Source of the DNA: Rana temporaria
Lineage: Eukaryota > Chordata > Amphibia > Anura > Ranidae
Direction: 5' to 3'
NCBI RefSeq assembly: GCF_905171775.1
Contig: NC_053490.1
Location: forward strand, 518,967,316-519,031,315
Length of the DNA: 64,000 nucleotides
The position numbers and the translations under genes were made by a program. Positions 43,051-55,731 of the stretch are shown one piece after another (the first letter of the stretch is position 1; every line of letters starts with the position of its first letter). The notes under the pieces were generated by a model. It was not told the origin of the DNA. It did not search any database and saw only the letters and a program-made list of their open reading frames with translations.

Positions 43051-43904
43051 TCAGGGTCAGCACAAGGGGTGGGCAGGAGGGACGGCTGCCTTGGGCTCAA
43101 TGGTTTAATGCAGGGATGGGGGTCACCCTGACCCTACCCCTAAGGGAAAGGGAGGGGCAGGCACAGTTTGGCATCTTTTCCCTGGGCGCTGGATGACCTT
43201 GTCCCAGCACTGCCTGTCTTGTCCCCAAACAAACCAAACCAGCACTCCCCTGCAAGGAAATAGGTAGTATAATCAACTCTCCAGTGGGCCATGTCTCTTC
43301 TGCACCAACTACAAACACTTTTTTTTTTTCTTTTTGGTGGTGGTGGTGAGTGGGTGACCCACCTACAAACACCTTTGACCTAAGATAAGGGCTTGTCAGC
43401 ATAACACAACTCCCAAATATCTGTTACCCTCATGGATGCCTACCAAATATTCTCCCCTTTACCTTCCATCCACCCTTCCAGTGTCAGCTCCTGTTACCAA
43501 CACCCTATTACCATGCAGGGCTCCACCCCCCCATGCATGCATCCAGCCCCCTAATCTACATGTGGGGTGCCGGATGCATGGATTCCAATGTGTTTTTTTT
43601 TTTAAAGCATGTGATTAGAGCTCAAAGCTCTAATTGGCTTCAAAAAAGGGTGGATCACCCACTTATGTGACAATACCAAAGTGAGATTTGCTATTGTCTT
43701 CCTGATTCTCCTCCTGAGCACTCAGAAAGCAGATACTGAGATCCGATTGGACAGGGAGTATTAGGACTCACAGCCAATCGGGTCTCAATCAGGACCCACT
43801 TTCTGTTCGGCTTGGAGGAGAAGCGATGGCTCCGTAGTGAGGAGGTGCAACCCGGATCCATGTTTGCCTCCTTCCTAAGGTAAGGAGGCCTCTGATTGCT
43901 GCCA

Positions 43905-45010
43905 CATTCCCGTCCGTCTCAAGCGGGGAGGGGTAGAACGCTGCATTCCCGTCCGTCTCAAGCGGGGAGGGGTAGATCGCTGCATTCCTGTCCGTCTCAA
44001 GCGGGGAGAGGTAGATCGCTGCATTTCCGGTTGTCTCAAGCGGGGAGAGGTAGATCACTGCATTCCCGTCCATCTCAAGCGGGGAGAGGTAGATCGCTGC
44101 ATTCCCGTCCGTCTCAAGCGGGGAGGGGTAGATCGCTACATTCCCGTCCATCTCAAGCGGGGAGGGGTAGATCGTTGCATTCCCGTCCGTCTCAAGCGGG
44201 GAGGGGTAGATCGCCGCATTCCGGTCCGTCTCAAGCGGGGAGGGGTAGATCGCCGCTTTCTCATCCGTCTCAAGCGGGGAGAGGTAGATCGCTGCATTCC
44301 CGTCCATCTCAAGCGGGGAGAGGTAGATCGCCACATTCCCGTCCGTCTCAAGCGGGGAGAGGTAGATCGCCGCATTCCCGTATGTCTCAATCGGGGAGAG
44401 GTAGATCGCTGCATTCCCATCCATCTCTAGCGGGGAGGGGTAGATCGCTGCATTCCCATCCATCTCAAGCAGGGAGAGGTATATCGCTGCATTCCCGTCC
44501 ATCTCAAGCGGGGAGGGGTAGATCGCTGCATTCCCGTCCATCTCAAGCGGGGAGAGGTAGATCGCCGCATTCCCGTCCGTCTCAAGCGGGGAGAGGTAGA
44601 TCGCTGCATTCCCATCCATCTCTAGCGGGGAGGGGTAGATCGCTGCATTCCCATCCATCTCAAGCAGGGAGAGGTATATCGCTGCATTCCTGTCCATCTC
44701 AAGCGGGGAGGGGTAGATCGCTGCATTCCCGTCCATCTCAAGCGGGGAGAGGTAGATCGCCGCATTCCCATCCGTCTCAAGCGGGGAGAGGTAGATCGCT
44801 GCATTCCCGTCCATCTCAAGCGGCGAGGGGTAGATCGCTGCATTCCCATCCGTCTCAAGCGGGGAGGGGTAGATCGCTGCATTCCCATCCGTCTCAAGCG
44901 GGGAGAGGTAGATCGCTGCATTCCCATCCGTCTCAAGCAGGGAGAGGTAGATCGCTGCATTCCCGTCCATCTCAAGCAGGGAGAGGTAGATCGCTGCATT
45001 CCTGCCCGTT
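43905..45010. repeat. 39-bp minisatellite (TAGATCGCTGCATTCCCGTC)
   Basis: About 28 copies of a 39-bp unit (CATTCCCGTCCGTCTCAAGC, then GGGGAGGGGTAGATCGCTG). The unit is 13 codons, so frames of 427 codons (minus) and 407 codons (plus) stay open; they are repeat artefacts. The block ends in a hAT-like terminus CACCAGCCGCCACTG at 45094-45108. Confidence 0.95.
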
Positions 45011-45109
45011 TCCCACGGGGATGGGTGGGGGAATCGGTGCATACCTGTCCATCTCCCGCATTGGTTTGTCACTCCCCCCTCAAAATATTAAGCACCAGCC
45101 GCCACTGCC

Positions 45110-46960
45110 ATCATCTTAAGTCAGTGCTCCACCACCATCAGCTCCTAATAAACTCCCATCTCCCCCTTTCCACCATCACCTCCCATCCACCTCAATCATC
45201 GGCTCTTTTTCGCTTAACCAAATCGATCAACTTAGGTATATTCAGCCTGCCCATACATGGTTTGAGTCTTGGCCAGTTCCTAATGAACTGGCCAAGATTC
45301 TAACCATCTATGGCCGGGTTAAATCTAAAGGACATTGTGCAGTGTATGATCAACTTAAAGCTGACCATACACTATACACTCTGATTGAACAATCTCCTTT
45401 AGGTCTACCATCAACTATGTAGTGGAAGGGACTTTCTTACCTAGTACTATTTGAATAGATTTACAAAAAAAGAAAAAAAATCCAAAGCGCAACTGCTTAT
45501 ACCTTAAATGTAGATGCTGAAGACAAGGGCAAAAGCTGGGACGTCAAACTCTCTATATAGCTAAAAGCAGAAAAAAGCCAGGCACACGGCTCAATCCTCG
45601 TATCACTCTTTAATGATTATATGTTGGGAACACAGTGTTTAACGATAAAAAGTGGCAAGAGGTGTGCAGCACCCTCTAGTGTGCTAGAATAGGATTTTTC
45701 TGTAGTGTAGTTAAATTGTTAGGCTTGGCTGGCTAAGCTTTTGTTTGTTATCTGGGTCAGGTGAGTAACTTAGGGAGGGCTGGATGACTCACAGACAGCA
45801 TCTCTGAGGCCTCCCCCCACTTCTGGAATTTGTTGGAAACCTCCAGAAGAATGGGAGTGGAGGGGAGAAGGAGCTGTCTGGAGTATTTTGAAGGCACTGA
45901 CCAATACCCAACAAATGGGTTGGCAGGGGGCAGGCCCCCTTAAACACTCAGGGTCAGCCCAGTTAGGGCAGTGGAGTTCAGGTAGAAGCAGGAGATGGAG
46001 TGTTAGGCTGTCAGTGGCCCATGAGGGTATCCCCCTAGTTTGGGGGGTGACCTCGGGCCTGGGCTCAAGTGCAGAAGGGACCCTCTTTTCGACACACAGG
46101 GATGTCCTGACCAGAGGCACGGGAGCAGGAAAAGGACAGCAGGAGATGATCGCTGCCAGGTAAATCTCCAGGGAGGTAGACAGCTGGGTGGCTGGTGAGT
46201 GAGACAGTTGGGAGGACTGAAAGGTATCCTGAGAGGGAGAGCTGTCTAAGAGTAGCCGGGAGGGCTAGTGAAAGGGCCAGGTGGGCTGGCAGTGCCTGAA
46301 GAGGTGGTACTGGGAGCAGTAGCCACAGGAGGAAAGCTGGGCACTAGGACTTTGTTAAACAAACAAGGGGCCCGTGGTCCCTGCCTGTAAAGGGCCTTTG
46401 CTATTAATCTGACTGAGCCCTATAGTCAGATCTTCTAACAGTGTGCCAGATAGTCCTGGGAATTGTAGTGCTGCCAACAAGATGTGTGCAGGAGGCAGAG
46501 GAGCAGTGTATATATGGACTGTCTATAGTTGTATTCCTATCCCTGAAGAGTTATTTTGCTAAAATTCAAGTGGGCATCCCATAATACCCCTATCCAAGTT
46601 CATTCCCCTCAATAAAGCATAAAAAAACAAAGCACTGGACTGTTCTTCGGACTCAAGTGTGCTGTTAAGATGCGGTGTGCCTGGATGTGCAGGGTGGGGG
46701 ATCCCTTTACACTTGCGGCTCCTTAGGGGGTGCGTTTCAGGAGCGTACCACGTGGCCAGCTTTTTTCTGCTATTTGAATAGATTGTTTTGTTTGTCATAT
46801 TACGGGAGTCTAAATGAAATTATACAATCAGATTGTATAGTGCATGGCCAACTTAAGAATGATATACGGGTCCCGCTTTGACTATAATGAGCACTGACAG
46901 TGTGCGATAATAGCCAATAAGCAACAGCTGCAAGTGTCATTTATAAATACATCTAAGAAT
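45110..46960. other. Intergenic stretch, no gene recognised
   Basis: Two segments (45450-45650, 45700-46560) have retroelement-like texture but no coding motif or paired terminus that I can defend. Confidence 0.35.
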
Positions 46961-46969
46961 AAGGTTGTG

Positions 46970-47545
46970 ACTTAATTAAAGAAGAAAAGTAAGGCGCTAT
47001 CACAGAAACAAAACCAGTGTAGTGCTGAGTGTCAACGAAACAAAAAAAAACAAGTCATTTGCCGCTGCTCCTTTAAGTGTTGCAATACACTTTAACCTTG
47101 CTCAGAAAATATATAATGTAGGCGCTTGCAATTCTCAAATTATACATTGAGAACAAAATGCGTGTTCAACAATCAAATGCAATAGTCCACAGATAAAGAA
47201 AAGTCCATAGCAAAAAGTTGGTGATTCCCCAACACCTGGATGGAAGGGATTCTTGTCACAATTTTTCACTTAAAACCAGCCGCTGGTGCCACCATATAAA
47301 GTGCAAAGTGCTCACTCACCAGAAAATGTTGACCCCTGAACCCAGGAAGGTCTATAGGCGCTTTATATGACAACAGAGGAAACTCCAGTACTCTGGGTAC
47401 CCGCTCTTCCCATTGGATTCCCAGTAAAGGTTGCCCAGTATAAACCTCCATCGCTCCTCAACAGCTCAAAGAAGATACCAAACAGGAGAAATACTCATTG
47501 TTTATTACCATAAAAATCCAGTTGAAAGCAGAATTTATAACACTT
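46970..47545. mobile_element. Possible Penelope-like or other retroelement end
   Basis: AGGCGCTATCACAG, TAGGCGCTTGCAATTC and CTATAGGCGCTTTATATG recur in this AT-rich block, which runs into a palindromic MITE. The family is a guess from texture. Confidence 0.25.
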
Positions 47546-47547
47546 AG

Positions 47548-48038
47548 GCCCCGTACACACGATAGAATCCATCCGCAGATAAATCCCAGCAAATGGGTTT
47601 CTGCGGATAGATCCTATGGTGTGTACACGCCAGCGGATCTGTTTCCGCGGAGAAATCTCCTCTGGGATGGATTCCAGCAGATCGGATATTTGCTGTGCTG
47701 CACAACAAATCCATCTGCTGGAATCCATTCCAACGGATGGATCCGCTCGTCTGTACAGACTTACCGGATCCATTCGTCCAAAGGGATTCCCCGCACGCGT
47801 CGTAATGATTTGACGCATGCGTGGAATTCCTTATATGACAGCGTCGCGCCCGTCGCCGCGTCATAATCGCGGCGACGGCGCGACACGTCATCGGCAGAGG
47901 ATTTCCGCGCGGATTTCAATGCGATGGTGTGTACACTCCATCCCATTGAAATCAGCGGAAATCTTTGAAAGGATTTATCCGTGGAAACGGTCCGCTGGAC
48001 CATATCTGCGGATAAATCCTCTCGTGTGTACGGGGCCT
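47548..48038. mobile_element. Palindromic MITE, GGCCCCGTACACACGA family
   Basis: The ends GGCCCCGTACACACGATAG and CTCTCGTGTGTACGGGGCC enclose GGATTTATCCG-type inverted motifs, like 35378-35829. Confidence 0.88.
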
Positions 48039-48204
48039 TACATGTATTGGAGTCCATAAGGGCACTAAAAATATACAATCAGTTAAAGAAGGCCATGCTG
48101 CTCCACTCCCACCGGAGACGGCATGAGCTCCAAATACAAAAAGTACCACCCTGCGCGTGACACCAGTGGTTACTGGAAGTGACGACAAAAGCCAGCCTAA
48201 ATGT

Positions 48205-48665
48205 GTTTCACCAATCGGCATCCTCAAGAAGCCTGAGGATGCTGATTGGTGAAACACATTAACACAGGAAGCTACCTGACGATGCTAATTGGTGAAAAGT
48301 GTTGAGGTGGGTGTTGGCCGTCACTTTTGGTAACCACTGACATCAAGTACGGGCCAATACTTCCTGTGTTTGGAGCGCACGGGTTTCCTCAATGCATTTT
48401 GTCAATCAACATCTTCAGGAAGCTTTCTGAGGATGTCGCTTGGCGAAACACATTGAGACAGGAAGCTACCTGAGGATGCTAATTGGTGAAAAGTGTTGAG
48501 GTGGGTGGGCGTTGGCCGTCACTTTCGGTAACCACTCCCGCCAAGTCTGGACCAATACTTCCTGTGTTTGGAGCGCACCGGTTTCCTCAATGCATTTTGT
48601 CATTTGGCATCCTCAGGAAGCTTAATGAGGATGCCAATTGGCAAAACGTGTTGATGCGGGCTTTG
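48205..48665. repeat. Tandem repeat (about 190 bp) with hammerhead-like cores
   Basis: A unit containing GGTGGGTGTTGGCCGTCAC and CCAATACTTCCTGTGTTTGG recurs about every 190 bp. Cores of the form CTGANGA, short hairpin, GAAA lie at 48233-48255, 48276-48297, 48427-48449 and 48470-48491. Confidence 0.7.
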
Positions 48666-48714
48666 GTTGTCACTCCCGCTAACCACTAACATCACATCTG
48701 GATCTGTACTTCCT

Positions 48715-49060
48715 GTGTCCATAAAGACATGGATGAGCGAGTTTGGGGTGGAGGAACTTGACTGGTCTGTACAAAGTCCTGACCTCAACCCAATAGAACA
48801 CCTTTGCGATGAATTAAAGCGGAGACTGCGAGCCAGGCCTTCTCATCCAACATTAGCGCCTGACCTCACAAATGCGCTTCTGGAAGAATGGTCAAACATT
48901 CCCATAGACACACTCCTAAACCTTGTGGACGGCCTTCCCAGAAGAGCTGAAGCTGTTGTAGCTGCAAAGGGTGGGCCAACGCAACATTGAACCCTAAGGA
49001 CTAGGACTGGGATGCCATTAATGTTGATGTGCATGTAAAGACAGGTGTCCTAATACTTTT
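48715..49060 (+). pseudogene. Tc1-like transposase C-terminus and 3' terminal region
   Basis: The plus strand encodes VQSPDLNPIEHLCDELKRRL, with the third catalytic acidic residue, through to a stop after AAKGGPTQH. The Tc1-type end CAGGTGTCCTAATACTTTTT follows. The upstream two thirds of the transposase are missing. Confidence 0.88.
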
Positions 49061-49071
49061 TGGTAATATAT

Positions 49072-49814
49072 AGCTGGATTCACGTAGGGCGGCTCATGTT
49101 TCAGCCGGCGTAGCGTATCGTATTTACGTTACGCCGCCGTAAGTTAGAGAGGCAAGTGCTGTATTCACAAAGCACTTGCGTCCTAAGTTACAGCGGCGTA
49201 GCGTAAATGTGCCGGGCTAAGCGCGCCGAATTCAAATTGTGAAGAGGTTGGCGTGTTTTATGCAAATGAATCGTGACCCGACGTGATTGACGTTTTTAAC
49301 AAACGGCGCATGAGCCGTCCGTGGACATATCCCAGTGTGCATTGCTCCAAAGTACGCCGCAAGGACTTATTGGTTTCGACGTGAACGTAAATTACGTCCA
49401 GCCCCATTCACGGACGACTTACGCAAACGACGTAAAATGTTCAAAATTTGACGCGGGAACGACGGCCATACTTAACATTGGCTACGCCACCTAGGGGGCA
49501 GCTTTATCTTTACGCCGGCGTACCTCTTACAGAAACGGCGTATCTTTACTGCGACGGGCGCACGTACGTTCGTGAATCGGCGTATCTAGTCATTTGCATA
49601 TTCTACGCCGAACTCAACGGAAGCGGCACCTAGCGGCCAGCGTAAATATTTCACCCTAAGATACGACGGCGTAGGAGACTTACGCCGCTCGTATCTTAGC
49701 CTAATTTAAGCGTATCTGGTTTCCAGAATACGCTTAAATTTAGGACGGCGTAGATTCAGAGTTACGTCGGAGTATCTACTGATACGCCGGCGTAAAGCTA
49801 CCTGAATCTAGCCC
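49072..49814. mobile_element. MITE, GGGCTAGATTC family
   Basis: Left end AGCTGGATTCACGTAGGG (degraded), right end TGAATCTAGCCC; CpG-rich palindromic interior. Confidence 0.82.
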
Positions 49815-49867
49815 AGTGTATATTTACAGGTTTTTACATTCAAGTTAAGATACATCTTCAAAATGTG

Positions 49868-50564
49868 GGGCCAAATCCTCAAAAGGGATACGCAGGCGGA
49901 ACTGCTGTTCAGCCAGCGTATCCCTGTGCCTATCTTTGGAACTGATCCTCAGAAGCAGTTTTCCAAAGATAGGCAGAAGATCTGACATCTGTAAGACACT
50001 TACACTGTCAGATACCGCATCCGCCGCTGGGGGCATTTCTCATTGAAATGCCGCTTTGCGTATGCAAATGAGGACTTACGGAGATCCACAAAGCTTTTCA
50101 GCTTTGTGTTTTTTGCGTAAGTTTACGTTTGCATACGTAAAATTAGTTCTGCTTTTACAAAGTGTAAACTAGTAACACCTTGTAAAAACAGATCTTTTTT
50201 TCGATCGCCGCGTTTTTTTTAAATTTTGAATTTTTTTACCCGGCGCGTAACTTTTTTTTTACCCGACGCAACTTTATTGTCCCGTCGCAATCCACAAAGA
50301 CCGACGTAATGTAATTTCGCGCGCTGCCCGTCGGGAAAATGACGTCACGAGCATGCGCAGTACGGCCGGCGCGGGAGCGCGCCTCATTTAAATTGTCATC
50401 GCCCCCTGCAGAAGAGGACCGCCTTGCGCCGGAGACATTTAAGTTACACGGCCTGAAATTTCTAGGTAAGTGCTTTGTGGATCGGGCACTTAGGTAGAAA
50501 TTTTAAGTCAGTGTAACTTAAATGGGAAAAGATAAGTTAGGCAGGATTTTTGAGGATTTGGCCC
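49868..50564. mobile_element. MITE, GGGCCAAATCCTC variant
   Basis: The ends GGGCCAAATCCTC and GAGGATTTGGCCC are flanked by GTG on both sides (49865-49867, 50565-50567). Confidence 0.92.
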
Positions 50565-51197
50565 GTGGTGCCTGTATAATTTTACAATAGGGGAAGCTTC
50601 ATTTTTTTCCCAAAAGGCGTCATACAAGGATTCACCAGTATGAATTTTTTTAGCACTGCAGACAGCAATACTGTATAGAACTCTTGGATGCAACAACTGA
50701 AAAAGGGTGACAGGTCCTCACAATTATTTATTTTTTACTAGACTTTAACCTTAGTATTGTACTGAATACATAAATGCTGCAGAGTAGAGCTGACCTGATG
50801 AAAGGGATTATTTTAGATACAATGTTAGAGGCGCACAAAGCACAATATAAATAGTCCTTTGGTATAAATACATTAAATATGAATATTTGACATGTCTAAA
50901 AACCCTCAACATGTGCATTTTAGCTTTGCTCTATTTTATAGCTCTTTGGTTTTTAATGCTCTTATTGTGCAATAACAATACACTGCACTCAGTTTAATGA
51001 TCTGCAAATTATAAATACTCAATACGCGTAACTAAAAAAAAACTAATTCTGTCCCCTCTCTGCATAAGCCGGGCAGAAAATCAGACTTACCTTTCCGATG
51101 TCAGGGGGGAGGCTGGCTGAGCTCTCTTAGCGACCAAGAGAAGTCTTACCTTGAGTTGGCACCGATCACTTGGACTTTGGTTGGTCAAAGGTTGATT

Positions 51198-51322
51198 TAA
51201 AAGATGATCTATTTAACTCTACTCTAGTGGATAACCTGCAATTTATATCCACTCTGGATTGGCTCATGCTACATTTTTCTTTTCTGTTATATTTTATAAT
51301 CATTTGCTATTTATGATTGTAT
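51198..51322. repeat. 125-bp direct repeat, copy 1
   Basis: It starts TTTAAAAGATGATCTATTTA and contains GTGGATAACCTGCAATTTAT. Copy 2 at 52958-53082 differs at only a few positions. Confidence 0.88.
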
Positions 51323-51359
51323 AGGAGAAGTTGTTACAAAGCCGCTCCCCTGGATTTTA

Positions 51360-52420
51360 ACCGCTTTAGCCCCCCTTCCTGACCAGAGCACTTTTTTTGC
51401 GATACGGCCTTTAACTAACAATTGCGCGGTCATGCGATGCTGTACCCAAACAAAATTTACGTCCCTTTGTTCCCACAAATAGAGCTTTCTTTTGGTGGTA
51501 GTTGATCACCTCTGCGGTTTTTATTTTTTGCGCTATAAACAAAAAAGGATAAAAAAAAAAAAAAAAAACAATGGGCTAGATTTAGTTATGGTGGCGCAGC
51601 GTATCGTATTTACACTACGCCGCCGTAAGTTAGAGAGGCAAGTGCTGTATTCACAAAGCACTTGCCTTCTAAGTTACGGCGGTGTAGCGTAAATGGGGCC
51701 GGCGTAAGCGGGCGTAATTCAAATGTGGATGAGGGGGCTTGTTTTATGTTAATTCTTGGTGACCCAGAATGCATGCGCCGTCCGTGTACATATCCCAGTG
51801 TGCATTGCTCCAAAGTACGCCGCAAGGACGTATTGGTTTTGACGTGAACGTAAATTACGTCCAGCCCTATTCGCGAACGACTTACGCAAACGACGTAAAA
51901 AATTCAAATTTCGACACGGGAACGATGGCCATACTTAACATTGCGTGCGCCACCTAATAGCAGGAGTAACCTTACCCCGAAAAAGCCTAACGTAAACGTC
52001 GTAAAAAAAATAGCGCCGGGCGTACGTAAATTTGTGAATCGGCGTATCTAGGTCATTTGCATATTCTACGCCGAAAATGACGGAAGCGCCACCTAGCGGC
52101 CAGCGTAAATATGCACCCTAAGATACGACGGTGTAAGAGACTTACGCCAGTCGCATCTTAGGCTAATGTCGGCGTATCCTGCTTTCTGAATACAGAAAAA
52201 AGATACGCCGGCGCAGCTTTAAATTTAAGCGGCGTATCTATAGATACGCCGGCGTAATTCATTGCTAAATCTAGCCCAATATTTTTAACTTTTTGGTATC
52301 ATAAACATCCCCAAAAACGATTTATTTTTCAATTTTGGACATTACAGTATGTACTCTTCTACATATTTTTGGTAAAAAAAAATCGCAATAAGCATTTATT
52401 AATTGTAGGGCTGTGGAAAT
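51360..52420. mobile_element. TTAA CCACTT family copy, split
   Basis: TTAACCGCTTTAGCC at 51358 and GCGGTCATGCGATGCTGTAC match the family; the sequence resumes after the nested MITE (51573-52277) with CATCCCCAAAAACG and TACTCTTCTACATATTTTTG. The right end is lost. Confidence 0.7.
51573..52277. mobile_element. MITE, GGGCTAGATTT family
   Basis: Ends GGGCTAGATTTAG and CTAAATCTAGCCC; AAT duplicated on both sides (51570-51572, 52278-52280). It is nested in the TTAA element. Confidence 0.92.
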
Positions 52421-52957
52421 TAACTATTAATTCCTCGATTAATCTTACATTTTTGATCGATCAAAATTCTTTTGATTGGCACTCACCTCTCCGCCGTCTT
52501 CCGGTGCCTTCAGGGAGTTCCGTCGGAGATCTGGTGACGTCACGGACACTGGCGGGGCTTGCTGTGTCCATCTGAAGGGCTCCTTTGCTGTGCCTTCATA
52601 TCTGCATGCCGGCGGGACCTCACTATCTGCCACACGCAAGGGCTGTTACACTTCCCTCTATCACTTCCCTCTATCACTTCCCTCTATCAACCTGGGATTC
52701 TACAGTCATCCACTGGGAGTTGTGATAGTTCCCTTCACGAGACATCTACATGCCGACGGACTGATGTTAACCTCTCCTCATCTGGATTCAGCAGTGGTAT
52801 CGTTGTACACATTTTTATACCAGTATCATACTTAGCTACATGTTTTTATGACTTCTTTTGGTACCGTTTGGTATTACTCGCTCCATTTTTACAGTTTATG
52901 TAGCTACATCTCCAGTGCAATATTTATTTTGTTACCTACTTGAAGACTATAAAAGTT

Positions 52958-53082
52958 TATTTAAAAGATGATCTATTTAACTCTACTCTAGTGGATAACC
53001 TGCAATTTATATCCACTCTGGATTGGATCATGCTACATTTTTATTTTCTGTTATATTTTATAATCATTTGCTATTTATGATT
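52958..53082. repeat. 125-bp direct repeat, copy 2
   Basis: Nearly identical to 51198-51322. The sequences upstream of the two copies differ, as would two insertions sharing one 3' end. Confidence 0.88.
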
Positions 53083-53260
53083 ATATAAGGGCTCAGGGTA
53101 TGTTTTAACAGTTCGCTGTCTAAAAAAATAAAAATCACTTCCATACCTTTGTTTAGTCTTCTGAACCAGGCACTTCCTGGTTTGAGTCCCGCGGGAGTGG
53201 GCGTGTCGCTTCGGCTGCGATCGCCGCAGTGATTCTTGGGAGCACAGCGTGAAGGCAACT

Positions 53261-53653
53261 GTGTAGTGTTGACGGCGCCGCTCAGTAATAATCCGCTCCG
53301 TGTGTCTGTAAAAGCTCAGCGGGGATCCTCCGTAAAATCCCCACTGAGCCGTCAGCTGACAGGGCGGTCCCCGCACACTGTGCAGGGACTGCCCTGTCTT
53401 TCCTCCGCTCTCCACTATGGGCGGATCGAATGAACACGGACCATATGTCCGTGTTCATCCGATCCGCCAGACGGAAGAAAAATAGGATTTTCTTCCGTCC
53501 GAAAAATCGGATCTTTACGGAGGCGGACGATTATGGGTTACAGCGGATGACACCCGCAATCACATAGGGACCAATGTATGTCCCGTTTTCATCCGCAAAC
53601 GGATGGAGGAAAATGCGGACATACGCTCCGTACGTCTGAAAGGGCCCTTAGTG
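53261..53653. mobile_element. Degraded TTTCACAC-type MITE
   Basis: AATAATCCGCTCCGTGTGTC at the left and GCTCCGTACGTCTGAAAGGG at the right, with CGGATGG-type interior, resemble 10509-10905. Confidence 0.6.
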
Positions 53654-53674
53654 TAGCAATATGGTTACATTTAA

Positions 53675-54676
53675 CCACTTCAGACCCGCGCTATTGACAA
53701 AAGACGTCAACAGCGCGGCTCTCAAAGTGCCGGGTGGACCTCTTTGGACGTCTTTTTAAAAGCATTACCCGCGCGCGCCACTGGGTGGCGTGCATCGGGT
53801 AAACACTGTCCCGGCGCATCGCTGAAGAGCCAATGCGTGTACCTGGCAGCCGCGATGTCTGCCGGGTACACGTGATCGTCGGGAACACAGCAGGGACGTG
53901 GAGCTCTGTGTGTAAACACAGAGCTCCACGTGCTGTCAGAGGAGAGGAGACCGATCTGTGTCCCTTGTACATAGGGACACAGCATCGGTCACCTCCCCCA
54001 GTCAGCCCCCACACAGTTAGAACACACCCAGGGAATACATTTAACCCCTTCCTCACCCCCTAGTGTTAACCCCTTCCCTGTCAGTCACATTTATACAGTA
54101 ATTAGTGCATTTTTATAGCACTGATCGCTATATAAATGTGAATGGTCCCAAAATTGTGTCAAAAGTGTCCGATATGTCCGCCGCAATATCGCAGTCCCAA
54201 TAAAAATCGCAGATCGTCGCCATTACTAGTAAAAAAAAAAAAAAAAAATCATAATTCTGTCCCCTATTTTGTAGGCGCTATAACTTTTGCGCAAACCAGT
54301 CGCTTATTGCGATTTTTTTTTCTTTTTACAAAAATACGTAGAAAAATACGTATCGGCCTTAACTGAGAAAAAAAATAGTTTTTTTTTTTTTGTTTTTTTT
54401 TTTTTTAAATGGGATATTTATTATAGCAACAAGTAAATAATATATATATATTTTTTAAATTGTCGCTCCTTTTTTGTTTATAGCGCAAAAAATAAAAACT
54501 GCAGAGGTGATCAAATACCACCAAAATAAACCTCTACTTGTGGGGAAAAAAGGACGTCAATTTTGTTTGGGAGCCACGTCGCACGACCGCGCAATTGTCA
54601 GTTAAAGCGACGCAGTGCCGGAAGCTGAAATTTCGCCTAGGCACGAAGGGGGTTTATGTACCCAGTAAGCAAGGGG
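53675..54676. mobile_element. TTAA element, CCACTT family, full length
   Basis: TTAA lies at 53671-53674 and 54677-54680; 1002 bp; ends CCACTTCAGACC and AAGGGG. The interior shares GTTTGGGAGCCACGTCGCAC with the other copies. Confidence 0.88.
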
Positions 54677-55047
54677 TTAATGAAGGTACAACATTTAGCA
54701 ACTATTGCTACACTTAGAGGCGTCTCTCTTCTCTTTTATACACTGTAAAAAAATGCTTTGATATACAAGTGCTTTGGATTACAAGCATGTTTCTGGAACG
54801 AATTATGCTCGCAAACCAAGGTTTTACTGTATAAATTACTTAACAATCATACAAAATTATTTACAAAAATGTCCAATACTGTACTATAGTGCAGTCCATG
54901 ATCATTAATAGGAGCATTAAAAAAATTAACCATATTCTTACCGTGAAAAGTCCATCAATCCAAACACAAACCATGCACCAATTTCTCATTAAAAATATAT
55001 ACAATAATATTAGTCAGGTGTTCTTTTTAGGCAATCACAAACTTATT

Positions 55048-55731
55048 GGGCCAGATTCACAAAAGAGATACGACGACGTATCTCCTGATACGCCGTCGTA
55101 TCTCTGAGATACGATTGTCGTATCTATGCGCCTGATTCATAGAATCAGGTTACGCATAGATAGCCCTAAGATCGGACAGGTGTAAGTGACTTACACCGTC
55201 GGATCTTAGGCTGCAATTCTAGGCCGGCCGCTAGGTGGCGATTCCATTGCGGTCGGCGTAGAATATGCAAATGACTAGTTACGCCGATACACGAACGTCC
55301 GCTTTGCCCTTTAAACTAAAGCTGCCCTCTAGGTGGTCTAACCAATGTTAAGTATGGCCGTCGTTCCCGCGTCGAAATTTGAAATTTCACGTCGTTTGCG
55401 TAAGTCGTCCGTGAATGGCGCTGGACGCCATTTACGTTAACGTCGAAACCAATGACGTCCTTGCGACGTCATTTAGCGCAATGCACGTTGGGAAATTTTA
55501 GGGACGGAGCATGCGCAGTACATTCGGCGCGGGAACGCGCCTAATTTAAATGGTCCCCGCCCCATTTGAATTGGGGGGGCTTGCGCCGGGCGGATTTACG
55601 CTACGCCGCCGCAAGTTTACAGGCAAGTGCTTTGTGAATCAAGCACTTACGCTGAAAACTTGCGGCGGTGTAACGTAAATGTAATACGTTATGCCGCCGC
55701 AGCGTAGGGCGATTCTACGTGAATCTGGCCC
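55048..55731. mobile_element. MITE, GGGCCAGATTC family
   Basis: Ends GGGCCAGATTCAC and GTGAATCTGGCCC; ATT duplicated exactly (55045-55047, 55732-55734). Confidence 0.93.

Noticed and set aside
42781..43402. 101-codon minus-strand frame near 43100-43400
   Set aside because: Composition-driven with poly-His/Lys from a (TGG)n and T-run; no homology recognised.
43789..45119. Open frames of 427 and 407 codons on opposite strands
   Set aside because: Both follow a 39-bp (13-codon) minisatellite; no start context, domain or splice signal supports a gene.
50508..50696. Minus-strand frame with KKIHTGESLYDAF, reminiscent of a zinc-finger linker
   Set aside because: No Cys2His2 spacing and no neighbouring fingers; the splice-like borders are weak. 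Likely chance.
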